Origin: Trichomonas tenax
Lineage: Eukaryota > Parabasalia > Trichomonadida > Trichomonadidae
DNA length: 64,000 nucleotides
Direction of reading: 5' to 3'
Assembly (NCBI GenBank): GCA_023091735.1
Contig: JALKBU010000092.1
Coordinates: 1 to 64,000, forward strand
Positions 30,416-40,867 of this stretch are shown piece after piece. The position numbers were made by a program, and so were the translations under genes. The number at the start of each line of letters is the position of its first letter. Positions within the stretch are counted from its first letter, which is position 1. Under the pieces are notes generated by a model that saw only the letters and a program-made list of their open reading frames with translations, was not told the DNA's origin and did not search any database.

Positions 30416-31063
30416 TTAGGCCTGAGCAGTCATGCCTTCCTTATAATCGTAGTTTTCGTCCTCGTCTGTGTAGCAGAAGCCATACCAGATAGCGTACAAG
30501 AAGAGGATAACCTGAAGAACGATAACAGCAATACCACCACCCATAGCGTACTTCTTGTTGCTGTTGATCTGATCCTTAACTCTCTGCTCGCATGTTGGTG
30601 TTGTGCCATTTTCAGCCACATAACCGCATTGAGACATGTTTAAATATGTCTCATTGAAGCCGCAGCACTTGAGAGCCTTTTCAATCTCCTGAAGAGCTGG
30701 TTTTCCTTTGTAATCTTCCCAGTACTTCTTAGCATAGTCCATGAACTTGCCTGTGTAAACGATGGCAATAGCAACAAGGACGATTTCAACAATGACGATA
30801 GTAAGGTAGATGAAAGCGTAGAGGCAACGGAAGCACTTGATTCCACCGCAGCAGATCATGAAGAAACCATAGACGCAAACGAGGGCAACGAAAATGCAAA
30901 CGACGATAATAAGGATAGACTGTGTTCTGAACTTAGGAATGCTATCAAGTTTATACTTTTTGAAAACGTCGCGGCCAAACCAGCAGCAGACGGAGATGAT
31001 AATGAGAATGACGAGGTTGACAACACCAATAACGGTGCGGGCCATGCAAGAACAGCAGGTCAT
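30416..31063 (-). CDS. Tetraspanin
   Basis: The 215-residue protein has four hydrophobic segments (about 10-30, 50-73, 80-103 and 175-197). A large loop of about 70 residues lies between segments 3 and 4. The loop carries the hallmark CCG motif (ALKCCGFNE), two further Cys (SQCGY and PTCEQ) and NxS/NxT glycosylation sites. Length and cysteine pattern match the family. Juxtamembrane Cys residues near the N-terminus (CCSC) are likely palmitoylation sites. The short acidic/aromatic C-tail (DEDENYDYKEG) may be a sorting signal. Tetraspanins organise membrane microdomains and, in trichomonads, are found on surface and extracellular vesicles; exact location here is inference. Confidence 0.9.
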   Translation of the reverse strand: MTCCSCMARTVIGVVNLVILIIISVCCWFGRDVFKKYKLDSIPKFRTQSILIIVVCIFVALVCVYGFFMICCGGIKCFRCLYAFIYLTIVIVEIVLVAIAIVYTGKFMDYAKKYWEDYKGKPALQEIEKALKCCGFNETYLNMSQCGYVAENGTTPTCEQRVKDQINSNKKYAMGGGIAVIVLQVILFLYAIWYGFCYTDEDENYDYKEGMTAQA

Positions 31064-31072
31064 TTTTTAAAT

Positions 31073-31081
31073 ATGAAGTGA
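31073..31081 (-). promoter_or_regulatory. Initiator-like TCACTTCAT before the tetraspanin gene
   Basis: On the minus strand TCACTTCAT lies about 10-18 bases before the ATG, followed by ATTTAAAAA, the usual short trichomonad leader. Confidence 0.5.
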
Positions 31082-31450
31082 TCCTATTTGAATGATTTAC
31101 TTTATATCAAATCTTCACCGGATTTGAGGTCGATACCAACCAATGCAAATCTATACTAATGGTATGATTTTCGCCCCAAAATATCAAATTTTGTTATCGT
31201 TAGTCATAAAGATAATTGATAGAAACCGTTTTATGTGACTTTTATAAAAACTTCGATATCGGTCGTCGATGCTTGCCAAAAAGATTTGGAACTGGATCCG
31301 CTTTTTTATTAAAAAATTTAGAATAACCTTACAATTCTTTTTTGAAGAAAAACAACAATACAATGGTACATGCACAATCTAAATTTCGAAATTTTTTGCT
31401 CTAAAAAACTTGACCTCAAGTTTTCTCTTGTTTCTTGGTGCATTAGAAAG

Positions 31451-34400
31451 CTATCCTAGTATTGCGTGGTCTATCTCTATAACCGCCGTTGCTGTGGGAT
31501 TTCCTGATTGCCTCACCTTCATACCGAGTGAAATTACGTCGTTCAGGTACTCCACGCAAGTGTCAGGACACATGGTTTTAACAAACAGAATTCCAGTCCT
31601 GATGTTTTTGATTGCTTTCAATAAATTTTGCTGCTCGTGATTGGTTGAGATTTGTTCACCATTTTCACGGCTTCGCTTACCAGCGAGTTGGCGCGTGAGA
31701 CTAAAATCTGCTTGGTTGACAACTTTCTGAGTTTTTCTAGACCTTCACAAAGCTTCAGAAGTCCATTGCCGAAATCCGAGATTTCGACGATGTTTGGGAT
31801 AGTAGTCTTGATATGCTCGTTAATTCGATCTGAAATTGATATATTGACAATCCGTTAAAGTGATATACATAGGTCATCGTATATTTCTTGCTGGGAGCAG
31901 AACTCTCTGACAACAATGGACGTGATTCTTTCGGAAGAATCACTAATGTTCTGTATTGCGAATTGCGAATAATTATTTATGAATTTTGCTGCTGAATATT
32001 TGGAATTTTGATGAGCCCTGGCCATTACATTAGCGTTATTGATTAAGTTCAAGATGTTTTCGGAGAATTTTTGATCTAAGAGTGATAACGACAGTATCAT
32101 GTTGAAGTATCCATTTATTTCTTGCTTCTGCGACAAGGCGATGTTCAGCAAATGCTGTGGATTGATTGCTCTTCCTATCCATTCTTTCTTGAGTTCCGCA
32201 ATATAATCTTTACCGAAGAAGGATTTCTTGCCAGTGTTTTCGCCGTAGTAGCGCTGGATGTACAATGCTTTTATTTGTACTAAGTATGAGATGATCTGCT
32301 CAGATGGTAATTTTGGTGTGGAAAATAGGCCACCTTCCTTTCCTTTGTTGATAAGGACGCATTTCGGTATATCCCAAATCATATTAATGCAATGTTCAGC
32401 AGAATTGAGGGTGTTTTATCCGAATTGAAGTAAATACGCGCAAATCTTGTAATAATGGAGGTTGTTATACTCCAAATTCTTCTTAAATGTCTTTGTAGCA
32501 AACATTGCATCGGCGATTTTCTCGTGATCAAGAGAATCAATGTTATCAAAAATTGCTTCGGCAAAATCAGATGAATTTTCATTACTTGGATGGAACAAAC
32601 ATGCCAGAGAGTTCCTGAAAACTTCGGATGCAAAGAAAATCCTCATATGCTGCTTTGGTGCTCTAATTAAAATATTATGGAGAATATCAATCTCTGGTGT
32701 AGCAAGAGGACCTTCGAATACGAAGTTGGAGAGGGATGACATGAACTTCTGGAAGTCGAATCCAGCAAAGAGTTGGGCACCTTTTTCTGGTGGGATAACC
32801 TTGAATGAAAAGAATAGTACATGGATTCTTGGTATGTTTGATGGTGGATCAACATTCTGGAAATAACTTCAGATTGCAAGTGACCAGCAGAAATGATCGA
32901 TCTGAGGAACTTGAAGAAATCTCCCTCCGGATAAGTCTTGTTGACTTCATCAACATCGAAGCCAATGATGGAATGCTTATGCAATTTAGTCAACGATGGA
33001 ATCATTCCGAAGAGGACTTCGAATATTGAGTTTAGTATCATTGGCTTATCATCTGGGATGCAAGCGTTGATGATTCCCCAAACAACTTGCGAGAGCTTTT
33101 CGCGAATATTAGCATGCATGTCCAACAGCCATGTCTCAGCCCACTGGACGAAGTTGTTGAAGAATCCTTCGTATATGGTTTCAGAGCAGGCAATTGTATC
33201 GCGTTGAACTTCATTGAGGAAGTTGAGCTTGTACTCTTCATTGCACTTGTTGAGGAATGAAATGATTTGCTTATTGCGGCGATCGCGATAATGATCATTT
33301 ATACTAGCAATGAATAAATGACTTGCAACAGCTGGAGCTATCGCATTGTCCGAATCAAGGACTTTGAAAATATTATCTTGAATTTCCTTCTTTTCAAACA
33401 ATGCGACAGCGATTAATTTAATGAATGATTTGATATGTTTTGGAGATTTGAACATGTAATTGAACGTCGTGATCTGAAGCAATTGGATATATATCGTTTC
33501 ATTTCCAACATTCGAAAGTAGTTTGAATAAACCTGATAGATCGATGTTTTGATAAATGTTTTCGTTTTGGTGATTGCTTTCATAGACTTCGATATCATCT
33601 ATAGCAAACTTACAAAGCTTTTGGATTGTTGATTCATTCAATAATCTTATAGAGACATCACCAAAGAAGTTAAGAAGGCTTTCACAAATCATCCACTTCT
33701 CACAGAGTTTATCATCTATGAGTTCAAGAATTGAATTCAGAACTTCTTCACTTGGAGAAGCATTGAATGTTGACGCAAGAATTGAAGAATATGATCTGCG
33801 GACAGATCCATGTTTGTTTAGCAAGAAGTCCATGTGTGATTTTCTGTTGAGGAAATCGATTGCTGTCTGAGATTCACTGACAAACAGCGATTTAATTCTT
33901 TCCGAAATAGATATAAGTCTGACGGAGTCTGGATTTTCTTCAGACATGATTTCAAAGAGTCTGTGGGTGCAAAAGTTTGGATTTGACTGCTCGGCATCCA
34001 TTCTCGAAACAATCTGCTCATATGCGTGTGAATGCGTTCTTTTTGTGAAAATGCTGGACTTCACTTTCTTAATTGTTTCGTATATTATAATCAAGTTCGG
34101 CGAATTTTCGAGAGTTTGCTCACCAAACAACTTCTCAAATGCTTCTGAATTGACGATCTCTGAAGGGAAAAGAAGCATATGAGCATACATTATCTGAAGT
34201 TCATTTTGCCAAGTTCCCTCATTGAAAAAATCAGCGAGAATGAGATTTGTAAACTGAAGATTTTCATAAAGTTTAGAAGCGATCTCTGTTGCAATAGAAT
34301 GACCATAGAATTTCTTTGCCTTTGGGAATGAGTTAATATCTTCTGGAGTGAAGTTCTTGTACTCATCTCTTGCTGCCAAAATAATTGGGAATGATTTGAG

Positions 34401-36827
34401 AACTAGATCAGAGAATCTGTCAAGCATTGCCATCATGAGATTCAGGAATTCGTTGGATGGTTCATAATAGACACTCCAGTTAAGAAGAATATGATTAGTA
34501 ATGACATGGAAAATTTCCTCGTAGTACTTCACGTCATCCAGTTGTGGCAATATATTGCAAAACATGAAAACGTTGCTCTTGCAAACTCAGGTGTTGGGCA
34601 TTTGAAATCAAGTCTTGAGATTGGGTCCTGAGGGAAGTTGAAACGTTTGAGGAAGCATTCAGAGAAGTTTTCGAATAATCTCAAGCGATGCTGCATAGGA
34701 AGTTGGAGGCTGATTTGAGAAACTAATTCTGGAAAACCTTCAACCAATGATTCAAATGAAGGCTCACATAAGTTACACATGATACCAACAATATCGGCAT
34801 AATTCTTGAATGTAGTAATAATTTTGAGAATTAATTCCTTATCATTGCACCCTTTCATCAATAACTAAAGCTCTTACAAGTGAAGTCGGTTCAACAAGTG
34901 AATTAAGGACAACTGGATATATCGTGCAAACTTCAGCGAAGAATGAAATAGAAGAATTTGATTTTGGATTGGCAGCAATTGTGAAATCATTGGATTCAAA
35001 CTTGAGAATTGTTTCTGGGAAATGAATGACAACTTCACGCGCAACTCCTGAAATAATATCAAGTTCATCAGCTGAGTAAGAAACCATTCCTTGGACAATT
35101 AAAATGGCAATTCTTATTACTGTTTCTGCTCCACCTGTTGATTCAAAGATTTTAATCCAATCGGTCTTCAACTCCAAAGCTGGCATGAGGACTTGCGTTT
35201 CACTATCAATCGCTGGTACTTTACTGAGAACCTGGAAGATATACTTTCCTGACTTCTTTGTGAGAAGTTTAAACAAGTTTGAAGCGTTTTCATGGCTGAT
35301 GAAATTTCACCAGATTCCTGAACTTTATGTAATAAAGCGAGCGCAAATCCAACGTTGTCAGGATTTTCGATGCATTTCTGTATTATTTCGTTTGCATGAC
35401 TTTGAGCAGAGATATAAGAGCCTAATTCACTTCCGGATTCAAATGATTTTTGGATAATTTCTTGGTCGCTCGTAATTTTATGAATTTCCTTGAGTACTTC
35501 GAGTCTAAGTTCGTTGAATTCGAGTGTCAATAACTTTGTTTCTAATTTTGTGAGAGATTCGAGATTTAATTTTCCAATAATGCTGAGCATGTTTTGGAGA
35601 TCATTCTTATTGGCTGATTCGATATACGGAGATAGATTGACTTCAACAGAATCGTTGATATTCGAAATTACAGAAATTATTTCTGATAATGATAATTTTG
35701 GAATGCAAATATTGAATAATGACTTTAATTTATCCGGATATATTGAGTGCAAAGCCAGTAGATCTTCTTTGTTAGATACATACTGTGATAAACGATTAAA
35801 ATATTTTTCAACATTATCAAAATTGCATTTTCTGAGAGCATACACAAAAAAGTGGTAGTTAGTATCATTAATGGAATCTTGTGAAAAATTCCTTGCAAAG
35901 TTATCTCCAAGGCATGATGCCCAAGATTGAATTGCATTTTCTTGAACCGTTTTTGTCATAAAGTGTGTAATAATTTCATTACTGTAGTTCTGAATATATT
36001 GAGCGAGCTTTGAGAGCGATTGCTTGGGAGCATTATCGATTATTTTAATCATTACTTTATTAACGAGATGTGTGTGAGTTAAATTATCGATAACCCAGTT
36101 GACATTATGATCTATATAATAATTGATTGATTCCGTAATGTAATTATTGATTTTTTGCTCTTCATTTGGATATATATATTTTGAGACAGATTATATAGAT
36201 CAACTTGCTCATTTCCTATAAAGTTCGAAATATTTTGGAATAAGGCAAAATCGAATGGAATTTTTGTCTGAATATGAGAAAATATATCAAGAAGATATGA
36301 AAGCTGGGATACTTGTGACATTTCGAGATTAGCGACGAATGCTTCGAAATCACAAAATACTTTATCCGGTTCAAACGTACTTATTAAAATATCAAATTTC
36401 GAAGAATCGTTTGATGATCTAAATAAGATAGAACTTTGTATATCCATCACCACACAAATCGATTTCAGGAATTCATCATGGAAGTTTCCGAAGTGTTTCT
36501 GTAATATTTTAACTGAAATCACCAAAATCTGGATAATCATCTGTAAATTCTCGGTGTTCGGCTTATGCAGACCTGTAGCGCGCAAAATGAATGAAGACAA
36601 ATGCTTATCCAAGAAATCATCTAATAGGCAATTATAATATATTTCGGAGGGATAGAATCCGACTCCAAAACGAAATTCATCAGCTCATTGATCTGATTAT
36701 ACGTTTGCTTGTTTACTATGTCTTTCTTACACGATGAGCAAAACTGATCAAATAACTGAGCGATTGTCATTGGTGAATTTGATTTTATTTTAGCATGAAC
36801 ACAAATAATAGATATACGATTGCACAT
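31451..36827 (-). pseudogene. Large decayed gene for an alpha-helical (HEAT-like) protein
   Basis: About 5.4 kb of minus-strand coding sequence continues through successive frames. Fragments run 36827-36621, 36612-36112, 36052-35168, 35276-34842, 34861-34529, 34565-32667, 32742-32416 and 32382-31855, then beyond a TAA at 31855-31857 to about 31640, and in another frame to 31451. I count six or seven frame changes and at least two in-frame stops (32416 and 31855), while neighbouring genes are clean. The product would have been about 1700 residues, nearly all helix, rich in Leu, Ile, Asn and Ser, with armadillo/HEAT-like character. The initiator-like TTCACCAATG suggests the start was near 36770. 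The parent family is unrecognised; an N-terminal scaffold of a large ubiquitin hydrolase (USP9X/USP34-like) is a weak guess, as no catalytic Cys or His box is visible. Confidence 0.75.
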
Positions 36828-37013
36828 GGATATGGTATATAAATAATTGTTAAAAGATCAAGTAAGTCGTAGCAATTTCGTGATCGCTACAAAAACTTCA
36901 GAAAATTGAACTAAAACTTAGTCAATAAATAGAAAAATACAATTAATTTTTAATAGAATAGTTTATAAAGACCGAAAGTTAATTTTAGAGATGAAATATT
37001 ATGATCAAATATT

Positions 37014-37694
37014 TCATGCTTGCCAATCGAAGGAGTTGAAGTTAAAGTGATCGAAGTGATCAATGATCATTGTTGGCCTAGCATGGAGATCCTCAAGGAA
37101 TGGTTCTGGTTTAATTGTCTGTCTCCACAAGAGAACAGCTGGCATACCGGCGGAGTTTGCAGCCCTAACACCAGAGGGGGCATCCTCGAATACGAGAACG
37201 TTCTCTGGTGGATAGTTGCAAATAGCGGCGGCTGCCTTCTGGAAAATCTCTGGATCTGGCTTAGCATTTGTAACTTCGTCACCGCAGAGGATGTAATCGA
37301 AGTACTTCTCTAAGTCCTTATGTTTTTCCATCTTATCATTATAACCGTGCCTCTGAGAACTTGTAGCGATAGCTGTCTTGAGTCCCATCTTCTTGATTAT
37401 CTCGATGATTCTGACAATACCTGGGACTAACTCGCACTCTGGGAGCCACTTATCGAGGTATTGGTAACGAATCTTGACCATCTCTTCTGGGGTGAGGTTA
37501 AGCTTGAATTCGTTGATGATGAACCTGCAGACTTCAATATCTGTTCTGCCGTTTGTCTTGTTGACTAAGTGCTCTGGGTACTCCTGGCCAATGATCGTGG
37601 AGTTGACCTTCCTGTAGATCGGGATTGTGTCGAGGAGAACACCATCGCAGTCAAAAACTACTGCTTTGATAGGATGCGGCCACGCTTCGGACAT
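37014..37694 (-). CDS. HAD-family phosphatase, PUDP/HDHD1-like
   Basis: The 226-residue protein is full length for this family. Motif I is VFDCDGVLLD with nucleophile Asp15 and acid/base Asp17. A helical C1 cap follows (about 25-85). Motif II is IATSSQ, motif III Lys is in NAKPDPEIF, and motif IV is VFEDAPSGVRAA with the metal-binding acidic pair. The CGDEVTNAKPDPEIF and VFEDAPSGV strings look most like pseudouridine-5'-phosphatase (PUDP) and beta-phosphoglucomutase-like HAD proteins. It probably removes phosphate from a small sugar- or nucleotide-phosphate in the cytosol; the substrate cannot be read from sequence. Confidence 0.85.
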   Translation of the reverse strand: MSEAWPHPIKAVVFDCDGVLLDTIPIYRKVNSTIIGQEYPEHLVNKTNGRTDIEVCRFIINEFKLNLTPEEMVKIRYQYLDKWLPECELVPGIVRIIEIIKKMGLKTAIATSSQRHGYNDKMEKHKDLEKYFDYILCGDEVTNAKPDPEIFQKAAAAICNYPPENVLVFEDAPSGVRAANSAGMPAVLLWRQTIKPEPFLEDLHARPTMIIDHFDHFNFNSFDWQA

Positions 37695-37700
37695 CTTTTA

Positions 37701-37710
37701 TAAAAAATGA
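37701..37710 (-). promoter_or_regulatory. Initiator-like TCATTTTTTA before the HAD gene
   Basis: On the minus strand TCATTTTTTATAAAAG directly precedes the ATG at 37694, giving a very short leader typical of trichomonads. Confidence 0.5.
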
Positions 37711-38510
37711 AATCACTTTTCAATTCCCTCTCAATGCTATTTGAATGGAAGTCCATCACTTACACAAAGCCTTCTATGTCTGATGAGATATATGAATGTT
37801 ATAAAATAAAATTGAATGATCGCATTTGAGAGAATAAATCTAAAAAATCAAAGGAAAAGTGGTCATTCAAGTTAACGAAAATCTCCTCATTTTTGCTCCA
37901 AATGGTCAACTTTACAGGTTTTGTTGTAAGGAGAAAAATGTTCAAAAAAGTTGGGATAAAAGCGTTTTAAACATAATAAGAATGGGCAAAAATGAACAAT
38001 TGTATTTCTCAATTTTTTTTAGAAAAAAATTCAGTGAATCCACAAAATTTGATCTCTCTAAAATGATTTGGTTTATTGTATTTTATGGAACCGATCCGAT
38101 ATCAACCATTGCATGTGACCAATGATGATCTTTCTCTATATTTTATTTTTTTTTTTATTTTTGATTTGTTCATCACTTGTTTTGTAAGCTAATGGATTGG
38201 CATATTCATGGACTCGGTTAAAATAACGTATGCGAAATGTGTTCCTCCATATGAGATTGTTATGTTTGGTCAAAATATATTTGTTTCGTTGCGATCTTTT
38301 TGTTAAAACACATCTTTATTAAGAATTTATAATATTCATAACATATATTATTATTTCATTGATAGAAAATGATCTTATACCTTATATTGAATTAAAAAAC
38401 TATATCTAATATACAAGAACGTAAATGTTGTGCGACATATTTGTTTTCTCTAAAAAGTAAATTTACAAAGAAACAATTATATATGAAACAAAAAATATAA
38501 TGAATTGGGA
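37711..38510. other. AT-rich intergenic region
   Basis: No supported gene. The 88-codon frame at 37859-38125 starts with GTG, has no ATG at its beginning and no family resemblance. Long T runs lie near 38140-38162. Confidence 0.5.
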
Positions 38511-39563
38511 TCAAACTTGTTCATTTTCATCAACCAATTGAGGCTTTTGTACAGCATCATCTTCGTTCTCTGCTCTTTCACCCCATCTTAATGTTTCAAG
38601 AGCGTTAGTCCTGGCACGAGCTGAAACTACATTAAAGTGATTGAAATCCGTGCCAAATGACAAGAAATCACGAACCCAGTCAGTAATGAGCATATTGACG
38701 AGTCCTGCAAAGTATAAAAGCATCTTCTTCCATGATTCTTCAGGTGTATTTGCGCCATCAAGCAGATCTGACGTTTCAGCGGCTTCTACTGTTTCCTTTG
38801 TATAAACTATGAGAACAACCATGAGCGGGAATGGAGAATCTCCACGAGCGATTTTGATGACACGATTGCTGAAAGCCTTAAATTTGGCAAGCATACCCAG
38901 TGGAAGAAGCAAGCCGAGCATACCAGAACCACGAAGGTCCTTGACTGGATCTGTTGACTGGAAGCCAACATCTTCCCAGTGTGGACCAATACGAAGTGGA
39001 GGCGTCGATATACCGGTGAGCGCGACGTGTAGGCTTGTCAGTATTCTGTGATGAGTTAAGTCTCCTTCGTTGAACTCAAGTTTGCATATTTTGAATGCCT
39101 GACCAAAGGCTTTAAGTGCTCCTTGTGACGGCTTCTTGGGAATACAGAAACATGTTTTAGAGGAGAATTTGATTTCAGGAACAGGGTTTTTCAGATTTTC
39201 TGATTGCTCACATAAATATATCGATGCATCGTAGTATGTAATTGTCGAAGAACGATCAATTGTCGTACCTCCTACACCATGCTCTGTTGGTAGATCTTGT
39301 TTTAGCTGGTTTTGCTGACTTTCGACTTGATTCCACCGATTCTTTGCCTCTGCGATTTCTTTTGGAACTTCTTTGTGGTCGGAGGAGTCAGAGTCGCTCT
39401 GGAAGCTGTCGTCTTCCTCTTTCTTTGGCTCTGGCTTCTGCTGTGAATGTAAATTATTTCTATATTCAGCGTTATCTTCGAGATGAACTGAGGGTCGATT
39501 CACCGGAAGAGGAGCAAACCTGACTTTCTTCTTTGCTTGTATCTGCTGATCAGGCTCACTCAT
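38511..39563 (-). CDS. ELMO-domain protein
   Basis: The 350-residue protein has a charged, probably disordered N-terminus (1-100; Gln, Glu, Ser-rich acidic patch EEDDSFQSDSDSSD). The ELMO (CED-12) domain lies about residues 140-310. Its signature HWEDVGFQSTDPVKDLRGSG (about 194-213) matches the family pattern WxxIGFQGxDPxTDxRGxG, including the Arg equivalent to the catalytic Arg of ELMOD Arf-GAPs. FPLMVVLI and a C-terminal helix follow. ELMO proteins either act with DOCK exchange factors on Rac, or as Arf/Arl GAPs (ELMOD). The lack of a PH domain and the small size point to the ELMOD-like class. The tail is acidic. Confidence 0.85.
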   Translation of the reverse strand: MSEPDQQIQAKKKVRFAPLPVNRPSVHLEDNAEYRNNLHSQQKPEPKKEEDDSFQSDSDSSDHKEVPKEIAEAKNRWNQVESQQNQLKQDLPTEHGVGGTTIDRSSTITYYDASIYLCEQSENLKNPVPEIKFSSKTCFCIPKKPSQGALKAFGQAFKICKLEFNEGDLTHHRILTSLHVALTGISTPPLRIGPHWEDVGFQSTDPVKDLRGSGMLGLLLPLGMLAKFKAFSNRVIKIARGDSPFPLMVVLIVYTKETVEAAETSDLLDGANTPEESWKKMLLYFAGLVNMLITDWVRDFLSFGTDFNHFNVVSARARTNALETLRWGERAENEDDAVQKPQLVDENEQV

Positions 39564-40867
39564 AATTCTTCAAAAAGTTAGACTCAATAAAAAGTAGAAA
39601 TTACTTTTATACAATAAGAAATCTTTAAATTCGACATTTAGGTTCTCTTCGATGCAGTATCTGATTTTAGATTATCAGAAGGCCCCAATGCATTGTGAAA
39701 AAATATTCAAGAATTAAAAATTGAATTTTCAGAAGAAATTTAAGTCAATATCGATCCGCTACACGAAGATATAATCTCAGATCACTGAATTATCCGCCCT
39801 TTACTCGCCATACGTTTGTTTTATTGATCAAACCGATTTGGAGTTAAGGGTGCACACCAGACGATAAGAGGTCCTCTCAATTCATTAACCTTATCATAAA
39901 AAGCTATCATCTGAAGGGTTTTGTTCGAGAAAATGATGAAGATTTTGCAAAAAAATCAATGTGGTGCCATTTTTTTCTTTTCTTGATGAGCACCTGATCT
40001 ACCAAGTTCGAAGTTGAAAATATCCGATTCGCAACATTATTTTTTAAATCTCCGTGCAAAATGATGATTTTGAAACTAAATTTTATATCCATACTAACCA
40101 AAACTCTATTTACAGCTTTCTACTCGCGTTTTGTGAGTATTTGTCGTTATTACTGACAATATATTTTCAGCAGGTTTTGACCAAAGCAAGATTGTATAAT
40201 TATTCCATTGCTAGATCATTTTTGATACCAATCCAATAAGTAATTACCGTTCTCTACAGCAAAAATTAACTTTTTAACATCATCAAAAATATTTTTATAT
40301 TTTCTGATCAAATGTGCAGCCTTAATATGCTAAGGCTTTCCTATGTGTAATTTGAATAGTAATATATGTGATGCAGAAGAAATTAATTTTGAGCAAAAAT
40401 AAAACAATTATTTTTACCAAAATGCGCACTGCATGTGTTGTATGGCTTGCGTTAATTGTATACCTATCTATATTTTTCATGATGGATCAGCATTTGTATG
40501 TTTCGAAAAAGAAAATAGTCAATTATTTAATAAAGTTATATGTTTGCAATATTTCCATGAATTTCTTCATGATATATATTTGTCTCGCAAAGCCTAAATG
40601 AATCAGAATTCAATAATAAAATTGGCTTTTCTATTTTATTCCACATTTCTCTAAGCTTCCTGCAAAAAGTAAACTTTCATCTCATAAGGTTATATTTTTG
40701 AAAAGTTTACATCAAATGCAAGTCGGGCCTTAATAGTTTATTTTGGTATATTCCCATGACAAAAGTTTATTTTTTTGGAACTCTGATTTGAGATATATGA
40801 AGTAATACATAAAAATAAACTTTTACATACATACATACATAAACAAACAAACAATTATAAAATAGCA
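39564..40867. other. AT-rich intergenic region
   Basis: No supported gene. The 77-codon plus-strand frame at 40371-40601 is Ile/Lys/Phe-rich like translated AT-rich spacer. The 64-codon minus frame at 39907-40101 has no recognisable feature. A short tandem repeat closes the region next to the cullin stop. Confidence 0.5.
40824..40853. repeat. TACA/AAAC microsatellite
   Basis: Four TACA-type units (40824-40840) run into three AAAC-type units (40840-40853), just downstream of the cullin-like stop codon, probably in its 3' untranslated region. Confidence 0.75.

Noticed and set aside
37859..38125. 88-codon plus frame
   Set aside because: It begins with GTG, lacks an initiator box, and has the composition of AT-rich spacer.
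40371..40601. 77-codon Ile/Lys-rich frame
   Set aside because: Spacer-like composition, no initiator box and no recognised motif.
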